From the NCBI RefSeq assembly GCF_001544455.2, contig NZ_FCOC02000012.1, positions 62,001-126,000 on the forward strand: a stretch of 64,000 nt of DNA, read 5' to 3'. The DNA comes from Caballeronia sordidicola. GTDB taxonomy: Bacteria; Pseudomonadota; Gammaproteobacteria; Burkholderiales; Burkholderiaceae. Position numbers and translations under genes: made by a program. The notes beneath the pieces are model-generated. The model had not been told where the DNA came from, ran no database searches, and saw only the letters and a list, made by a program, of their open reading frames with translations. Positions within the stretch are counted from its first letter, which is position 1. The number at the start of each line of letters is the position of its first letter. Shown piece by piece: positions 18,079-27,453 of the stretch.

Positions 18079-18681
18079 ATGACAGTAGCGGTGTGCGGGT
18101 TCAAGAGCATCACGGAAGGCCAGTCGTGGTTTCGGCGGCTATTGGCGCGGGATAAAAAGAAGCGCTTGGGGCTGGGTTTTACGCTGATCGAGTTGATGAT
18201 CGTGTTGGCAATTGTGGGGGTGGTCGCGGCGTATGCGATTCCGGCGTATCAGGATTATCTGGCGCGCAGCCGGGTGGGAGAGGGGTTGTCGCTCGCGTCT
18301 TCAGCGCGGTTGGCCGTGGCCGAAAATGCCGCGAGCGGATCTGATCTGGGCGGCGGATATTCCACGCCGCCAGGCACGCGTAACGTGGAATCCATTCACG
18401 TGGATGAAGACAACGGCCAGATCACCATTGCATATTCCACGCGTGTAGCGCCCGCCGGATCGAACACAATCGTTCTGGTGCCGTCCACGCCCGATAACGC
18501 CGAAGCGCCGACCGCGCGAACGGCTTTGACGAAGGGTTCGGTCCAGGCGGGATCTATAACTTGGGAATGCTTCGCCGCGACGAAATCATCGTCGTCGTTG
18601 CCAGCGCCGGGTGCAGGCCCGTTGCCATCCGAAGCAGCGACGTTGGCGCCGAATCTTGCACCGCCAGAATGCCGCGCTTAA
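18079..18681 (+). CDS. pilA: Type IV pilin with long leader
   Basis: 200 aa. The prepilin cleavage site is G33|F34 in KRLGLGFTLIELMIVLAIVG, with Glu at mature position 5, followed by the hydrophobic helix. The 33-residue leader is long, yet GGGAG at 18067-18071 supports this ATG. The mature globular domain ends in a Cys pair, C164 (TWECFA) and C198 (PPECRA), the expected disulfide loop. The loop is a Ser/Ala/Pro-rich low-complexity stretch (about 168-196), the kind glycosylated by PglL enzymes. The next gene is just such an enzyme. Confidence 0.88.
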   Translation: MTVAVCGFKSITEGQSWFRRLLARDKKKRLGLGFTLIELMIVLAIVGVVAAYAIPAYQDYLARSRVGEGLSLASSARLAVAENAASGSDLGGGYSTPPGTRNVESIHVDEDNGQITIAYSTRVAPAGSNTIVLVPSTPDNAEAPTARTALTKGSVQAGSITWECFAATKSSSSLPAPGAGPLPSEAATLAPNLAPPECRA

Positions 18682-18906
18682 GTTCCACGCCGGTTAGATC
18701 GTGCTGAAAAGGCTGACCGCATGAAACCGTAATCGCTGATTCGATTTGAAAGCGAGCACGCGGATTGCGTTCAGCTTCTCTGTTTTGCCGAAAGCGCCAC
18801 GGATTTCTAACGATCGACCGCGATTTCAGCGCATTTCATGCCGGGCGCCGCACAGCATGAGTAATTTTTTGTATAGTGCGCCGGTTGCCGACGTTCCCGA
18901 CCCCTC

Positions 18907-20727
18907 ATGCCTTCAAATATCGCGCGCTACCTTACTCTTTCCGTCCTCTGTCTGGCGCTGACGATTCCATTTGCAGTCGTCAACCATACGTATCCCATTC
19001 CGACCTTCTACGCCGAGTACAGCGCGTTCGGGTTGTTCCTCGCGCTCGGCGCCGGAATGGCGCTGGTCGTGCGCTTGTCCGAGCCGCGTGTGGCGTTCGC
19101 GACGCCACTCATCGCGTTGATGCCGCTCGTGCTCGGGCTTTTGCTTGTGGCGCAGACAGTTGTACTTCCGGTCGCGCAGCCCTCCATGAACTGGCTCGGC
19201 GGCGGTTATCTGCTGGCGTCGTTTATTGCCGTGCATACCGGATATGGCTTCGTGCGCGCCGGAATGGCCGAGAAAGCGTTGCGCTGGGGCGCGTCGGCGT
19301 TGATCGTGGGCGGCCTGTTCGCCGTGTTCTGCCAGGTCGTGCAACTCTTTCATATGGAAGCGAAGTTTTCGCCGTTCGTGGTCGCCTACAACGTGAGCAT
19401 TGAGCGCCGGCCGTTCGGCAACATGGCGCAGGCGAATCACCTTGCTACGTACATCGCGTTCGCGACCGCAGGGGCGCTTTATCTGGTACAGACGCGGCGC
19501 TTGCCTGTGGTCGTATGGTTCGCGCTCTCCGCGATATTTTCTGCGGGGCTTGCGCTGACGGTATCGCGTGGTCCGTGGTTGCAGATGGGCGTGATCGTGG
19601 TTGCCGGTTTATGGATGGCCTTGATCCAGGGCCGCCCGAGCGCCGCCGACGATCCCGACGCGCCCGCGAGCGATGCTGCCAAACATAAGGCGCGCGCATG
19701 GCTGGTTCCCGTCGTGCTGCTGGTGCTGTTCTTCGCGGTGAACGCCGCGATCCGATGGGCGAACGTGCGCTATCAGCTTGAACTGGGACAGTCGGCGGCG
19801 GAGCGCATGCAGGACGCGAACCAGATCGCGCCGCGCCTCGCGCTGTGGAAATACGGCTGGACCATGTTCTTGACGCATCCGTTGCTGGGTGTGGGCTGGG
19901 GCGAATTTCCGCTGCATCAGTTCGAGTTTGTGCGTGAACTCGGCGGTGTGGAGATCGCGAATAATTCGCACGATATCTTCATCGATCTGCTCGCCAAAAC
20001 CGGTTTGCTTGGCTTGGCGATCGTGTTGTTCGGCGTGATTGGCTGGCTCGTGCGTGTGCTGCGCGCGCCGCATACGCCTGCGCGGATTTTTGCGCTCGCG
20101 TTGCTCGGTGTTCTGACAATGCACGCGCTTGTCGAATACCCGCAGCAGTACATGTTTTATCTGATGCCCGCCATGCTGATTTTTGGCTTGCTCGAAACGC
20201 GGCCTTTGCGACTGGTTTCGCGCTCGTTTTCGTTCGGGCTTTATGCTGTGCTGGTTGTCCTCGGCCTGCTTTCGCTTTATCCGGTGCTTCGCGATTACAA
20301 CCGCGCGGAAGTGCTGTATTACGGTGCGCGGCCCGCAGAGCAGTACGCGGCGGATCCATCGTTCCTGTTTCGAGCGTGGGGCGAATATGGTGCGGCTACG
20401 TTGCTGCCCATGAACGGCCAGGATCTTGCCAGCAAGCTCGACAGGCATCGTCAGGCGATCGCGCTGTTGCCGGGAGAAACCGTCTTGCGTCGATACGCCG
20501 TGCTGCAGGCGCTGGCCGGTCAGAATCAGGACGCGCTCGATACCGTGGCGCGGCTGAAGATTTTCGCGACCGAGCTGCACGACTGGCCGACACAACTGGA
20601 GTCGGTGTTCAAGTCGCTCGATGAGCAGGGCAAGCCGGTCGCGGCGTTCAAGGCGGAACTGGTGAAGCTGTATGGCGTGCCGGCGGCATCGGAGACGGAT
20701 GAAAGCGATGACGATGACGATGAGTGA
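18907..20727 (+). CDS. pglL: PglL-type O-oligosaccharyltransferase (Wzy_C domain)
   Basis: 606 aa inner-membrane protein with about 12 helices. Signature blocks: NMAQANHLATYIAFA, the Wzy_C region LWKYGWTMFLTHPLLGVGWGEF, NNSHDIFIDLLAKTGLLG and HALVEYPQQYMFYLMP. The C-terminal soluble part is helical and ends in a run of acidic residues. It transfers a lipid-linked glycan to Ser/Thr of pilin or other periplasmic proteins. Adjacency to pilA suggests pilin is a substrate. An O-antigen ligase role is less likely given the pilin neighbour. Confidence 0.85.
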   Translation: MPSNIARYLTLSVLCLALTIPFAVVNHTYPIPTFYAEYSAFGLFLALGAGMALVVRLSEPRVAFATPLIALMPLVLGLLLVAQTVVLPVAQPSMNWLGGGYLLASFIAVHTGYGFVRAGMAEKALRWGASALIVGGLFAVFCQVVQLFHMEAKFSPFVVAYNVSIERRPFGNMAQANHLATYIAFATAGALYLVQTRRLPVVVWFALSAIFSAGLALTVSRGPWLQMGVIVVAGLWMALIQGRPSAADDPDAPASDAAKHKARAWLVPVVLLVLFFAVNAAIRWANVRYQLELGQSAAERMQDANQIAPRLALWKYGWTMFLTHPLLGVGWGEFPLHQFEFVRELGGVEIANNSHDIFIDLLAKTGLLGLAIVLFGVIGWLVRVLRAPHTPARIFALALLGVLTMHALVEYPQQYMFYLMPAMLIFGLLETRPLRLVSRSFSFGLYAVLVVLGLLSLYPVLRDYNRAEVLYYGARPAEQYAADPSFLFRAWGEYGAATLLPMNGQDLASKLDRHRQAIALLPGETVLRRYAVLQALAGQNQDALDTVARLKIFATELHDWPTQLESVFKSLDEQGKPVAAFKAELVKLYGVPAASETDESDDDDDE

Positions 20728-20762
20728 CGAGATCTGATTCCTGAAATCACCGTGTGGAAATA

Positions 20763-20802
20763 GACCAAGGCCGTTCCAGCGCAAGCTGGAACGGCCTTGG
20801 TC
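20763..20802. terminator. Bidirectional terminator between pglL and moaC
   Basis: An 18-bp perfect stem (20763-20780 with 20785-20802) closed by a GCAA tetraloop lies between convergent genes. The T tract is weak on the plus strand (TCTTTCC). Confidence 0.8.
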
Positions 20803-20816
20803 TTTCCGAACCGAAA

Positions 20817-21311
20817 TCAACGAGGAAGGTGCTGTTCCTTCGCTACCCAATCCCCCGATTTCCCTCCATGCTTTTCCAAGACCTTCACATCGGTGATCGT
20901 CATCCCCCGATCCACCGCCTTGCACATGTCATAAACCGTCAACAGCCCGACCTGCACGGCCGTCAGTGCTTCCATCTCCACGCCGGTCCGCCCGACCGTT
21001 TCAACGCGCACTTCGCAATGCACGCCGGGCAATGTCTCATCGATGGAAAAATCCACCGCCACGCGCGTGAGCGCCAGCGGATGGCATAGCGGGATCAGGT
21101 CCGACGTGCGCTTCGCGCCCTGGATCGCGGCAATCCGTGCAACGCCGAGCACGTCGCCTTTCTTGGCTTTGCCGTCGCGGATCAGCGCGAGCGTGGCAGG
21201 CAGCATCGCGATGGAGCCGCGCGCAATTGCAATCCGCCGCGTTTCGCTTTTGTCGCCGACATCGACCATGTGCGCTTCGCCAGAAGCGTCGAAATGTGTA
21301 AGTCCGGACAT
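20817..21311 (-). CDS. moaC: Cyclic pyranopterin monophosphate synthase
   Basis: 164 aa from MSGLTHFDASG, preceded by a GGAGAATTC ribosome site; the ORF extends 51 bases farther without support. Converts 3',8-cyclo-GTP to cPMP in molybdopterin synthesis. Visible: MVDVGDKSETRR, LIPLCHPL, GVEMEALTAV, and CKAVDRGM. The MoaA partner is not in the window. The start lies 120 bp from the divergent protease gene. Confidence 0.96.
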   Translation of the reverse strand: MSGLTHFDASGEAHMVDVGDKSETRRIAIARGSIAMLPATLALIRDGKAKKGDVLGVARIAAIQGAKRTSDLIPLCHPLALTRVAVDFSIDETLPGVHCEVRVETVGRTGVEMEALTAVQVGLLTVYDMCKAVDRGMTITDVKVLEKHGGKSGDWVAKEQHLPR

Positions 21312-21431
21312 GAATTCTCCTTGCATCGCGCTCATGATACCAGCGGCGTGCGGGTGGTCCACGCGCGCTCACGCTGCTACGATAAGCCTTTCCGGCCCAT
21401 GCATCCGGCCATCCGTATAGCAAAGCTTGCC

Positions 21432-23300
21432 ATGCGTCCAAACCGCCTGATCACAGTCGTGTTGTGCCTGACCGTGGGCCTGCCTCACGGCGCTTTCGCA
21501 CAAACATCGGCACAAATACCGGCGCAAACACAGGCACAACCCGCAGCGGCTTCCAGCGATTCGCTGACTACACCGAGCGCGACTATCGACGCCAACGTCT
21601 TCGGCCTCTATGGCGGCGCTGCCGCGCGCTTCGCCAATCGGCCGGGTGAGAAAGCGGGTCTCCAGGCGTCGATGAACGCGCTCCAACTCCCCGATCTCGG
21701 CGATGGCTCCGGCGGCGCGCTCACGCCACAAGCCGAACGCCGTCTCGGTGAACGCCTGATGCGCGATCTACGGCGCGATCCGGATTATCTCGATGACTGG
21801 CTCATTCGCGATTACCTGAATTCGATCGCCGCGCGTTTGTCGGCGGCTGCGGCGACGCAATACATCGGCGGCTATCTGCCGGACTTCGATCTCTTTCCCG
21901 TGCGCGACGCGCAGATCAACGCGTTCTCCATGCCCGGCGGTTTTATCGGCGTGAACACGGGGCTGATCGCGACGACCCAGACAGAGTCGGAACTGGCGTC
22001 GGTGGTCGGGCACGAGATGGGACACGTGCTGCAGCGGCACATCGCGCGGATGATCGGTTCCAGCGAACGCAGCGGCTACGCGGCGATCGCGGCGATGTTG
22101 TTCGGCGTGCTCGCGGGCGTGGTGGCGCACAGCGGCGACCTGGGAATGGGAATCGCGATGGGCGGCCAGGCCTTCGCGCTCGATAACCAGCTGCGCTTTT
22201 CACGTTCGGCTGAACACGAAGCGGATCGCGTCGGCTTCCAGATGCTGAGCGCGGCGGGCTACGATCCGTACGCAATGGTCTCGTTTTTCGCCCGGCTCGA
22301 CCGCACCGCGATGGGCGACAACGGCGTGCCGCCGTATCTGCGCACGCATCCGCTGACGGGCGAGCGCATGGCCGACATGGAGGATCGCGCGCGCCGGGTG
22401 GCCTACCGGCAGCCGCAGCAGGATCCGGAATACGGTTTCGTGCGAGCGCGCGCACGCGTGCTGCAGGTCAATTCAACGAGCGAATATCGCGATGTCGCGA
22501 GCCGGTTGCGCGCTGAAATCGAGGATCAGACGGCGCTGAACGTGGCCGCGAACTGGTACGGGATCGCGCTCGCGCAGACGCTTCAGTGCGACTACGATGC
22601 CGCGAACACATCGCTGGCCGAAGCTCGGAAAGTGTTCGACGCGGAATCGGCACAAGAGGATCGTCTCGCTTCGGGGGAACCGAAAACGGCTACCGTCAGC
22701 AACACTAACAACTCCATCCCGCCGCCGCTATCAATCGATGTCGCTTCGCCCGCGAGCGCGGCGCTGGCGTCGCTGAATGCCGTGTCGAAATCTCCTGCCA
22801 ACGTCGTGAACCTGGGCACGGTCGCGGCGAAGCGTCCGCAAGTTCGCAGTTCGCCAAGCCTCGATGTCCTCGCCGCCGATATCGCGCGCCTCGCCGGTCA
22901 CGACAACGAAGCGATCCATCTCGCCGATATCGCCCAGGCGCGTTGGCCGGCATCGCACGCGGCTATCGAAGCGCATTTGCAGGCGTTGTTATCGGCGCGC
23001 CGTTTTGCCGAAGCGCAGGCGCTGGCTCGCCGCGAGACGCGCGATGACCCCAATCAGCCCGACTGGTGGCGATACCTGGCGCAAGCGAGCGCGGGCGCGA
23101 ACGACCCGATGCAGCAGCATCGCGCGATGGCGGAAAAGCTCGCGCTGGATGGCGCGTGGCCTTCGGCGATCCGGCAGTTGCAGGCCGCGCGCGATCTGAA
23201 GAACGCGGGTTTCTACGATTTATCGACGATATCCGCGCGGCTGCGCGACTTCGAGACGCGCTACAAGGAAGAGCGCGAGATGGAAAAGGACGACAGCTAG
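21432..23300 (+). CDS. bepA: Periplasmic M48 metalloprotease with TPR tail, BepA-like
   Basis: 622 aa from MRPNRLITVVLCL; a start at 21399 would add 11 residues to the signal peptide. Signal cleavage is likely after PHGAFA. M48 zinc site: HEMGH in VVGHEMGHVLQRH, third ligand Glu in SAEHEADRVGF. A membrane-like loop follows the HEXXH helix. The C-terminal half (about 400-620) is helical, TPR-like. BepA degrades stalled LptD and BAM-associated proteins in the periplasm. A Pro/Asn/Ser linker around residues 420-460 is longer than in E. coli. Its stop shares a CTAG with the stop of the convergent neighbour. Confidence 0.88.
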   Translation: MRPNRLITVVLCLTVGLPHGAFAQTSAQIPAQTQAQPAAASSDSLTTPSATIDANVFGLYGGAAARFANRPGEKAGLQASMNALQLPDLGDGSGGALTPQAERRLGERLMRDLRRDPDYLDDWLIRDYLNSIAARLSAAAATQYIGGYLPDFDLFPVRDAQINAFSMPGGFIGVNTGLIATTQTESELASVVGHEMGHVLQRHIARMIGSSERSGYAAIAAMLFGVLAGVVAHSGDLGMGIAMGGQAFALDNQLRFSRSAEHEADRVGFQMLSAAGYDPYAMVSFFARLDRTAMGDNGVPPYLRTHPLTGERMADMEDRARRVAYRQPQQDPEYGFVRARARVLQVNSTSEYRDVASRLRAEIEDQTALNVAANWYGIALAQTLQCDYDAANTSLAEARKVFDAESAQEDRLASGEPKTATVSNTNNSIPPPLSIDVASPASAALASLNAVSKSPANVVNLGTVAAKRPQVRSSPSLDVLAADIARLAGHDNEAIHLADIAQARWPASHAAIEAHLQALLSARRFAEAQALARRETRDDPNQPDWWRYLAQASAGANDPMQQHRAMAEKLALDGAWPSAIRQLQAARDLKNAGFYDLSTISARLRDFETRYKEEREMEKDDS

Positions 23301-23857
23301 GCCGCCGCTTTCGCCGCCGGACTGGTGACGAAGCCGAAGCGTCCTGCCACGTCTTTGCGCGAGATGGGCTGCAAAGGCAAATCCAGGCCCGGCGCGAAGT
23401 GGAAAACGCCACCGTCTTCACTGAATTCCGCGTGCGATGCAAACATATCAAGGTCGTGATCGTGCAGCGCTGCGATTCGTGACCCAGCCGAAAAAAGCAC
23501 ATTTCCCTGATCGTCCAGCCACGCTTCGGACGGCTCGAACGCGCCACCCGCGTGATCGGTCAGCTTGAGCGCGCCGTCTGTTGCGGCCAGCCGCACGATC
23601 CATGGGGTATAACCCAGTTCCACATACACGCGCTGCGGACCGTTCTGGAAGAACCACTGACCGGTTTCATCGGCGGCGTAATTACGGTTGATAAAGCCCA
23701 GAAGCGCGTCGTGGCGGATGATATCGCCGGGCAAACCCGCCGCTTGCGTGGCGTCGTCGCGCATGCGCCACTGGCCGCGACGGTCGAGCAGCAGCCAGCC
23801 GGTGCAATGCGGGACATTCGGCCATTTGGCCAGCGCCTGCTTGACGATCTCATCCAT
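23297..23857 (-). CDS. Conserved hypothetical protein (DUF2946/2944-like, uncertain)
   Basis: 186 aa, start MDEIVKQALAKWPNVPHC, with the ATG inside the end of the upstream hydrolase gene (8-bp overlap), hence coupled. Contains CTGWLLLDRRGQWRMRD, GFINRNYAADETGQWFFQNGPQRVYVELGYTPW and DMFASHAEF, a mostly beta protein without signal peptide or membrane segment. I recall similar proteins in Burkholderia next to YheT-like hydrolases but cannot name the family with certainty. No function is offered. Confidence 0.75.
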   Translation of the reverse strand: MDEIVKQALAKWPNVPHCTGWLLLDRRGQWRMRDDATQAAGLPGDIIRHDALLGFINRNYAADETGQWFFQNGPQRVYVELGYTPWIVRLAATDGALKLTDHAGGAFEPSEAWLDDQGNVLFSAGSRIAALHDHDLDMFASHAEFSEDGGVFHFAPGLDLPLQPISRKDVAGRFGFVTSPAAKAAA

Positions 23858-24995
23858 GCGTGGAATCCGTGTTGGCCGAAGCCGCCGCGACTTGCCGCAC
23901 ATGCGTCTGCAAGTAGCCGAAAACCCGCTGCGATAACCAGTCGATACGTCCCGGAAACGGCCCGGTCATGAATCCGACGTGGCCGCCGTGCGCGGGCTGG
24001 TCGAGCGTGACCGCGGCGGATACTTCCGTCACCGATGGCAGCACGCGTCCGGGCAAGAACGGATCGTTGCGCGCGTTCAGCACGAGCGTGGGCGCCGCGA
24101 TGCGCGGCAAAAACGGCCCCGTGGTGGCGCGGGTCCAATAGTCGTCGGTATCGCGGAAACCGTGGACTGGCGCGGTGACGGCGTTGTCGAATGCATGCAT
24201 GGTGCGGGCGGCCAGCATGGCGTCGCGGTCGAAGAGGCCAGGGTACTGATCGAGTTTTGCGAGCGCCTTGCTCTTGAGCGTCTTGAGGAAACTGCGGGTG
24301 TACACCATGCCGAATCCCTGCGATATCGCGTGGCCGCCGGCGTGCACGTCGAGCGGCGCGGAGATCGCGGCGGCGGCATCGAGAATGGCGCTCGCGTCCT
24401 GTTCCTGCTCGCAAAGCCATCGTAACAACACGTTGCCGCCCAGCGAAACACCCGCCGCGACCACCGGCCCTTTGTGCTGCGCCTTCAGCCGGCGCAGGAT
24501 CCAGTCGACTTCGGCGCTGTCGGCGAGATGGTAGAAGCGCGGCAGGAGATTCATTGAACCGCTGCAGCTTCGAAAATGCGGCACGACGCCAAGCCAGCCG
24601 CGCGCCTGGGCTTCGGCCATCAATACGCGCGCGTAGTGGGAATCCGAACTGCCTTCGAGGCCATGGAAGAGGACAAAAAGCGGCGCCTGGGGCTGTGATT
24701 GCGCGGTATCGGCAGCATTGCTACCGGCCTTGTCGAGCCAGTCAAGATCGATGAAATCGCCATCCGGCGTGGTCCATCGTTCCCTTCTGTATTCCACCAT
24801 TGGCCGGCGCGCGAACAACGCGGGCACGATGGTCTGCGCGTGAGCGGTCGGCAGCCATCGCGGCGCCTGGTACAGCAGGTCGACCAACGGATCGACAATC
24901 GCATCCACAGCCGAGGGCGTTGAGGGCGCATCACCGTCCGATGCCGTCGCGCGCGCCGGGCCGGGAGCAATGAGGTGAGATGAACCGCGTTTCAT
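23850..24995 (-). CDS. YheT-family alpha/beta hydrolase
   Basis: 381 aa. The N-terminal variable part is followed by PRWLPTAHAQTIVPALF, typical of the YheT/EMB8 group. Catalytic features: HGLEGSSDSHYAR (oxyanion), nucleophile in GVSLGGN, Asp in LNARNDPFLPG, His in PAHGGHVGF. A carboxylesterase activity is likely, substrate unknown. It is coupled by overlap to the downstream conserved gene. Confidence 0.85.
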   Translation of the reverse strand: MKRGSSHLIAPGPARATASDGDAPSTPSAVDAIVDPLVDLLYQAPRWLPTAHAQTIVPALFARRPMVEYRRERWTTPDGDFIDLDWLDKAGSNAADTAQSQPQAPLFVLFHGLEGSSDSHYARVLMAEAQARGWLGVVPHFRSCSGSMNLLPRFYHLADSAEVDWILRRLKAQHKGPVVAAGVSLGGNVLLRWLCEQEQDASAILDAAAAISAPLDVHAGGHAISQGFGMVYTRSFLKTLKSKALAKLDQYPGLFDRDAMLAARTMHAFDNAVTAPVHGFRDTDDYWTRATTGPFLPRIAAPTLVLNARNDPFLPGRVLPSVTEVSAAVTLDQPAHGGHVGFMTGPFPGRIDWLSQRVFGYLQTHVRQVAAASANTDSTHG

Positions 24996-25144
24996 GGCGC
25001 GCTATAGAACGAGATCGAACTTGAATACCAGCTTGGCAATAGGTGTAGGCAAGTCCATGAACACCTTCCGGCGAGCGTTCCTCAAACCATTCATGGACTT
25101 CTCCGCGTTCCAGCGTTCCAGCGCAACGCACCGCGAAGGCCGTT

Positions 25145-25591
25145 TCAATGCAGCGGACCCTGCCCATGACGCATTTTGGCGGCAACCTGACCGGCGGCTT
25201 CGTCTGGCATCGCACTCGCGTGGATATGCGCTATGCGCCATTCCCCACGTTCATGAACCATTACATAGGTGCTGAAAACCATCACCGGCGTGCTGCCCGG
25301 TTCGGCGGACTGATGTGCTTCCGCGATCGCGTAGACCACGGTGCCAAGGCTGTCGTAGACGCGGATATCGAGCGGCTCCACGGTCACCGGCTGGAGTTCG
25401 AGTTGCGCGGCAAGACCTGCGCGAATGCTGTCGAGGCCGCTCAGGTGCGAGCCGTCCGAACAGATGAACGTGGCGAATTCCTCGTCGATCCAGAGCGCCA
25501 TCACGCTGTCGATATTGCCCTCCGAAACGGCCTGGTAGTAGGCGTTGAGGGTATCGGCGGCAGCTTCGAAGAGGCGGGCAAAACGTGGCAT
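25145..25591 (-). CDS. SnoaL-like / YybH-type small protein
   Basis: 148 aa cone-shaped alpha+beta barrel fold (NTF2-like), recognisable from AAADTLNAYYQAVSEGNIDSV near the start, ICSDGSHLSGLDSIRAGL, and MVHERGEWRIAHIHAS. Enzymatic and ligand-binding members both exist, so no role is assigned. No signal peptide. The 149-bp gap to yheT and 259-bp gap to waaF show no further gene. Confidence 0.75.
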   Translation of the reverse strand: MPRFARLFEAAADTLNAYYQAVSEGNIDSVMALWIDEEFATFICSDGSHLSGLDSIRAGLAAQLELQPVTVEPLDIRVYDSLGTVVYAIAEAHQSAEPGSTPVMVFSTYVMVHERGEWRIAHIHASAMPDEAAGQVAAKMRHGQGPLH

Positions 25592-25850
25592 GGCTAGTGG
25601 GTCTCTAACGTTCGATGCACGGCGCCCAGTGTTTTGCGGACAAAAGACGCCACGGTTCGGTCAAGTTTCAAAAGCATGCCCCCGCTCGGGTGGCATTGGC
25701 GTGTCGGCGCTCGCATGAGGACGGCAACGTGCGCGGCCGATCAATGCAGGCCGTCATGCGTCCCGGCGCTGTGGCTCGATCAGGCGACTTTGACGAAGTT
25801 ATGTGAAGCGGGCTTTAAAGCGGGCTTCATGCGGCACCAAGCACGCTGCA

Positions 25851-26900
25851 TCAGCCACGCTGCGTCATCAACATGCCGCGCAGATCGCCGAAAACCTGGT
25901 CCGCGCCGAGTTCGCGCAGGCAGTTCAGATGACCCAGCGGACACTCGCGGGCAAAGCACGGACTGCATTCGAGGTGCAACCATTGTACCTTTGCGAGGTC
26001 GGAGAGGGGCGGCGTGTGGCGCGGGTCGGTCGAGCCGAACACCGCGACCAGCGGGCGGCGCAACGCGGCGGCGACGTGCATCAGGCCGGAATCGTTGGTG
26101 ACCACGGCGCTTGCACGCGAAATCAGCGCGCACGCTTCGCCCAGCGATGTCTGGCCGCACAGGTTGCGCACGTTCGGCGCGCGGTCTGCGATTGCCTGCG
26201 CGATTGGCGCATCTTTCGGCGAGCCGAGCGCCACAATGCGGGCATACGGAAACGACTGCGCGATGAATTGCGCAAGCGATGCAAAATGCTCCGGCGGCCA
26301 GCGTTTGGCCGGACCAAACTCCGCGCCGGGACAAAATACAACGAGCGGCGCGCGGGTATCGAGATTGAAGCGCGTGGAAACACGCGCGGCTTCGTTCAGG
26401 TCGAGATCGAGACGCGGCACGGGCATGGAAACGGTCGCGTTTTCCTGCAGCCACGGCAGCTTCGCGCCCGGTGCGTAGGCGAGAGCGGCGTACTGGTTGA
26501 CCATCGGTGGGCGCTGGTCTTTTTGCGGATTCGCATGCCGCACGTTGAGCAGGCCGTATCGGCTTTCGCCCTTGTAGCCCACGCGCAGGTTGATGCCGGC
26601 CATCCACGGAATCAGCGCCGATTTGAACGAATTCGGCAGCACATACGCGGCGTCGTAGCCAACGTCGCGCAGGTCGCTCGCGAGTTGCCACCGGCGCAGC
26701 ATTTGCAGCTTGCCGTGAGCGAGATCGGTGGCGTAGACATCGTGGATCTCGGGCATGCGCTCCAGCACCGGCGCGACCCAGGCGGGCGCGACAGCGTCGA
26801 TGACAATGCGCGGATGCAGTTTCTTGAGCAGCGAAAACAGCGGCTGCGCCATCAATGCGTCACCAATCCAGTTCGGGGCGATAACCAACGCGCGACGCAT
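25851..26900 (-). CDS. waaF: ADP-heptose:LPS heptosyltransferase II
   Basis: 349 aa GT9 glycosyltransferase. Adds the second heptose to the LPS inner core. Visible: APNWIGDALMAQPLF at the N-terminus, FCPGAEFGPAKRWPPEHF in the middle, GQTSLGEACALISRASAVVTNDSGLMHVAAAL and FGSTDPRHTPP in the donor-binding half. Length matches WaaF. The rest of the core cluster is not nearby. Confidence 0.93.
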   Translation of the reverse strand: MRRALVIAPNWIGDALMAQPLFSLLKKLHPRIVIDAVAPAWVAPVLERMPEIHDVYATDLAHGKLQMLRRWQLASDLRDVGYDAAYVLPNSFKSALIPWMAGINLRVGYKGESRYGLLNVRHANPQKDQRPPMVNQYAALAYAPGAKLPWLQENATVSMPVPRLDLDLNEAARVSTRFNLDTRAPLVVFCPGAEFGPAKRWPPEHFASLAQFIAQSFPYARIVALGSPKDAPIAQAIADRAPNVRNLCGQTSLGEACALISRASAVVTNDSGLMHVAAALRRPLVAVFGSTDPRHTPPLSDLAKVQWLHLECSPCFARECPLGHLNCLRELGADQVFGDLRGMLMTQRG

Positions 26901-27012
26901 CTATTTAGATTCCAATCTCGAAAATGACGCAGCCTAAGCCGTTAAGCGTTTGCTGGCCGGTACAAATGGGGTGGTTGGCGCCTGGTGCGATGCGCGCCGG
27001 ACGTCGAGGTAG

Positions 27013-27048
27013 GCTGTCATGTCCGGGAAAGCCGCCGGACATGACAGC
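27013..27048. repeat. Perfect 14-bp inverted repeat
   Basis: GCTGTCATGTCCGG (27013-27026) and CCGGACATGACAGC (27035-27048) around an 8-base loop, between the zinc-finger gene and waaF. There is no T run on either strand, so it is not a classical intrinsic terminator. It may be a processed hairpin or protein site. Confidence 0.55.
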
Positions 27049-27151
27049 GCGTATGTGCGTGATAAACGATAAAGCGTGTAGCCGCTTGCGCCGCCGCGGA
27101 TCATTTGCCCCAGGCCGTCGCTAAATATTCGGCCTGCGGCAAGCAACGTGG

Positions 27152-27358
27152 TCAGTGACCCTTGATCGTTTCGCCGTCTTTCAGCTTGTAGCGCGTGCCG
27201 CAATATGGGCAACGTGCTTCGCCGTGCGAGATATCGAGAAACACGCGCGGGTGCGTGCTCCAGCGCGGCATGTTGGGATTCGGGCAGAACGCCGGCACGT
27301 CTTTCGCCGACAACTGCACCAGCGGCATTTCCTTCAGTTCGCTCTTCAGTTCACTCAT
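27152..27358 (-). CDS. Zinc-finger protein, zf-CHCC (NDUFS6-like)
   Basis: 68 aa. Zinc ligands in the CHCC pattern: CPNPNMPRWSTHPRVFLDI, then ARCPYCGTRYKL. The family is homologous to the accessory Complex I subunit NDUFS6, but its bacterial role is unproven. It lies just downstream of ilvE on the same strand (95 bp), an arrangement I recall from many betaproteobacteria. Confidence 0.9.
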   Translation of the reverse strand: MSELKSELKEMPLVQLSAKDVPAFCPNPNMPRWSTHPRVFLDISHGEARCPYCGTRYKLKDGETIKGH

Positions 27359-27453
27359 CAGGAATCTCGTTCGGGTTCGTTTCTAAGTTCTATTCTGGGG
27401 ACGCGGCGAACCGTTTCTACCGCCGGTTCGCCGCCGCACATCATGCGTGATAT

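Noticed and set aside
26934..27212. 92-codon minus-strand frame beside waaF
   Set aside because: It overlaps the zinc-finger gene and spans the 14-bp inverted repeat; no homology recognised.
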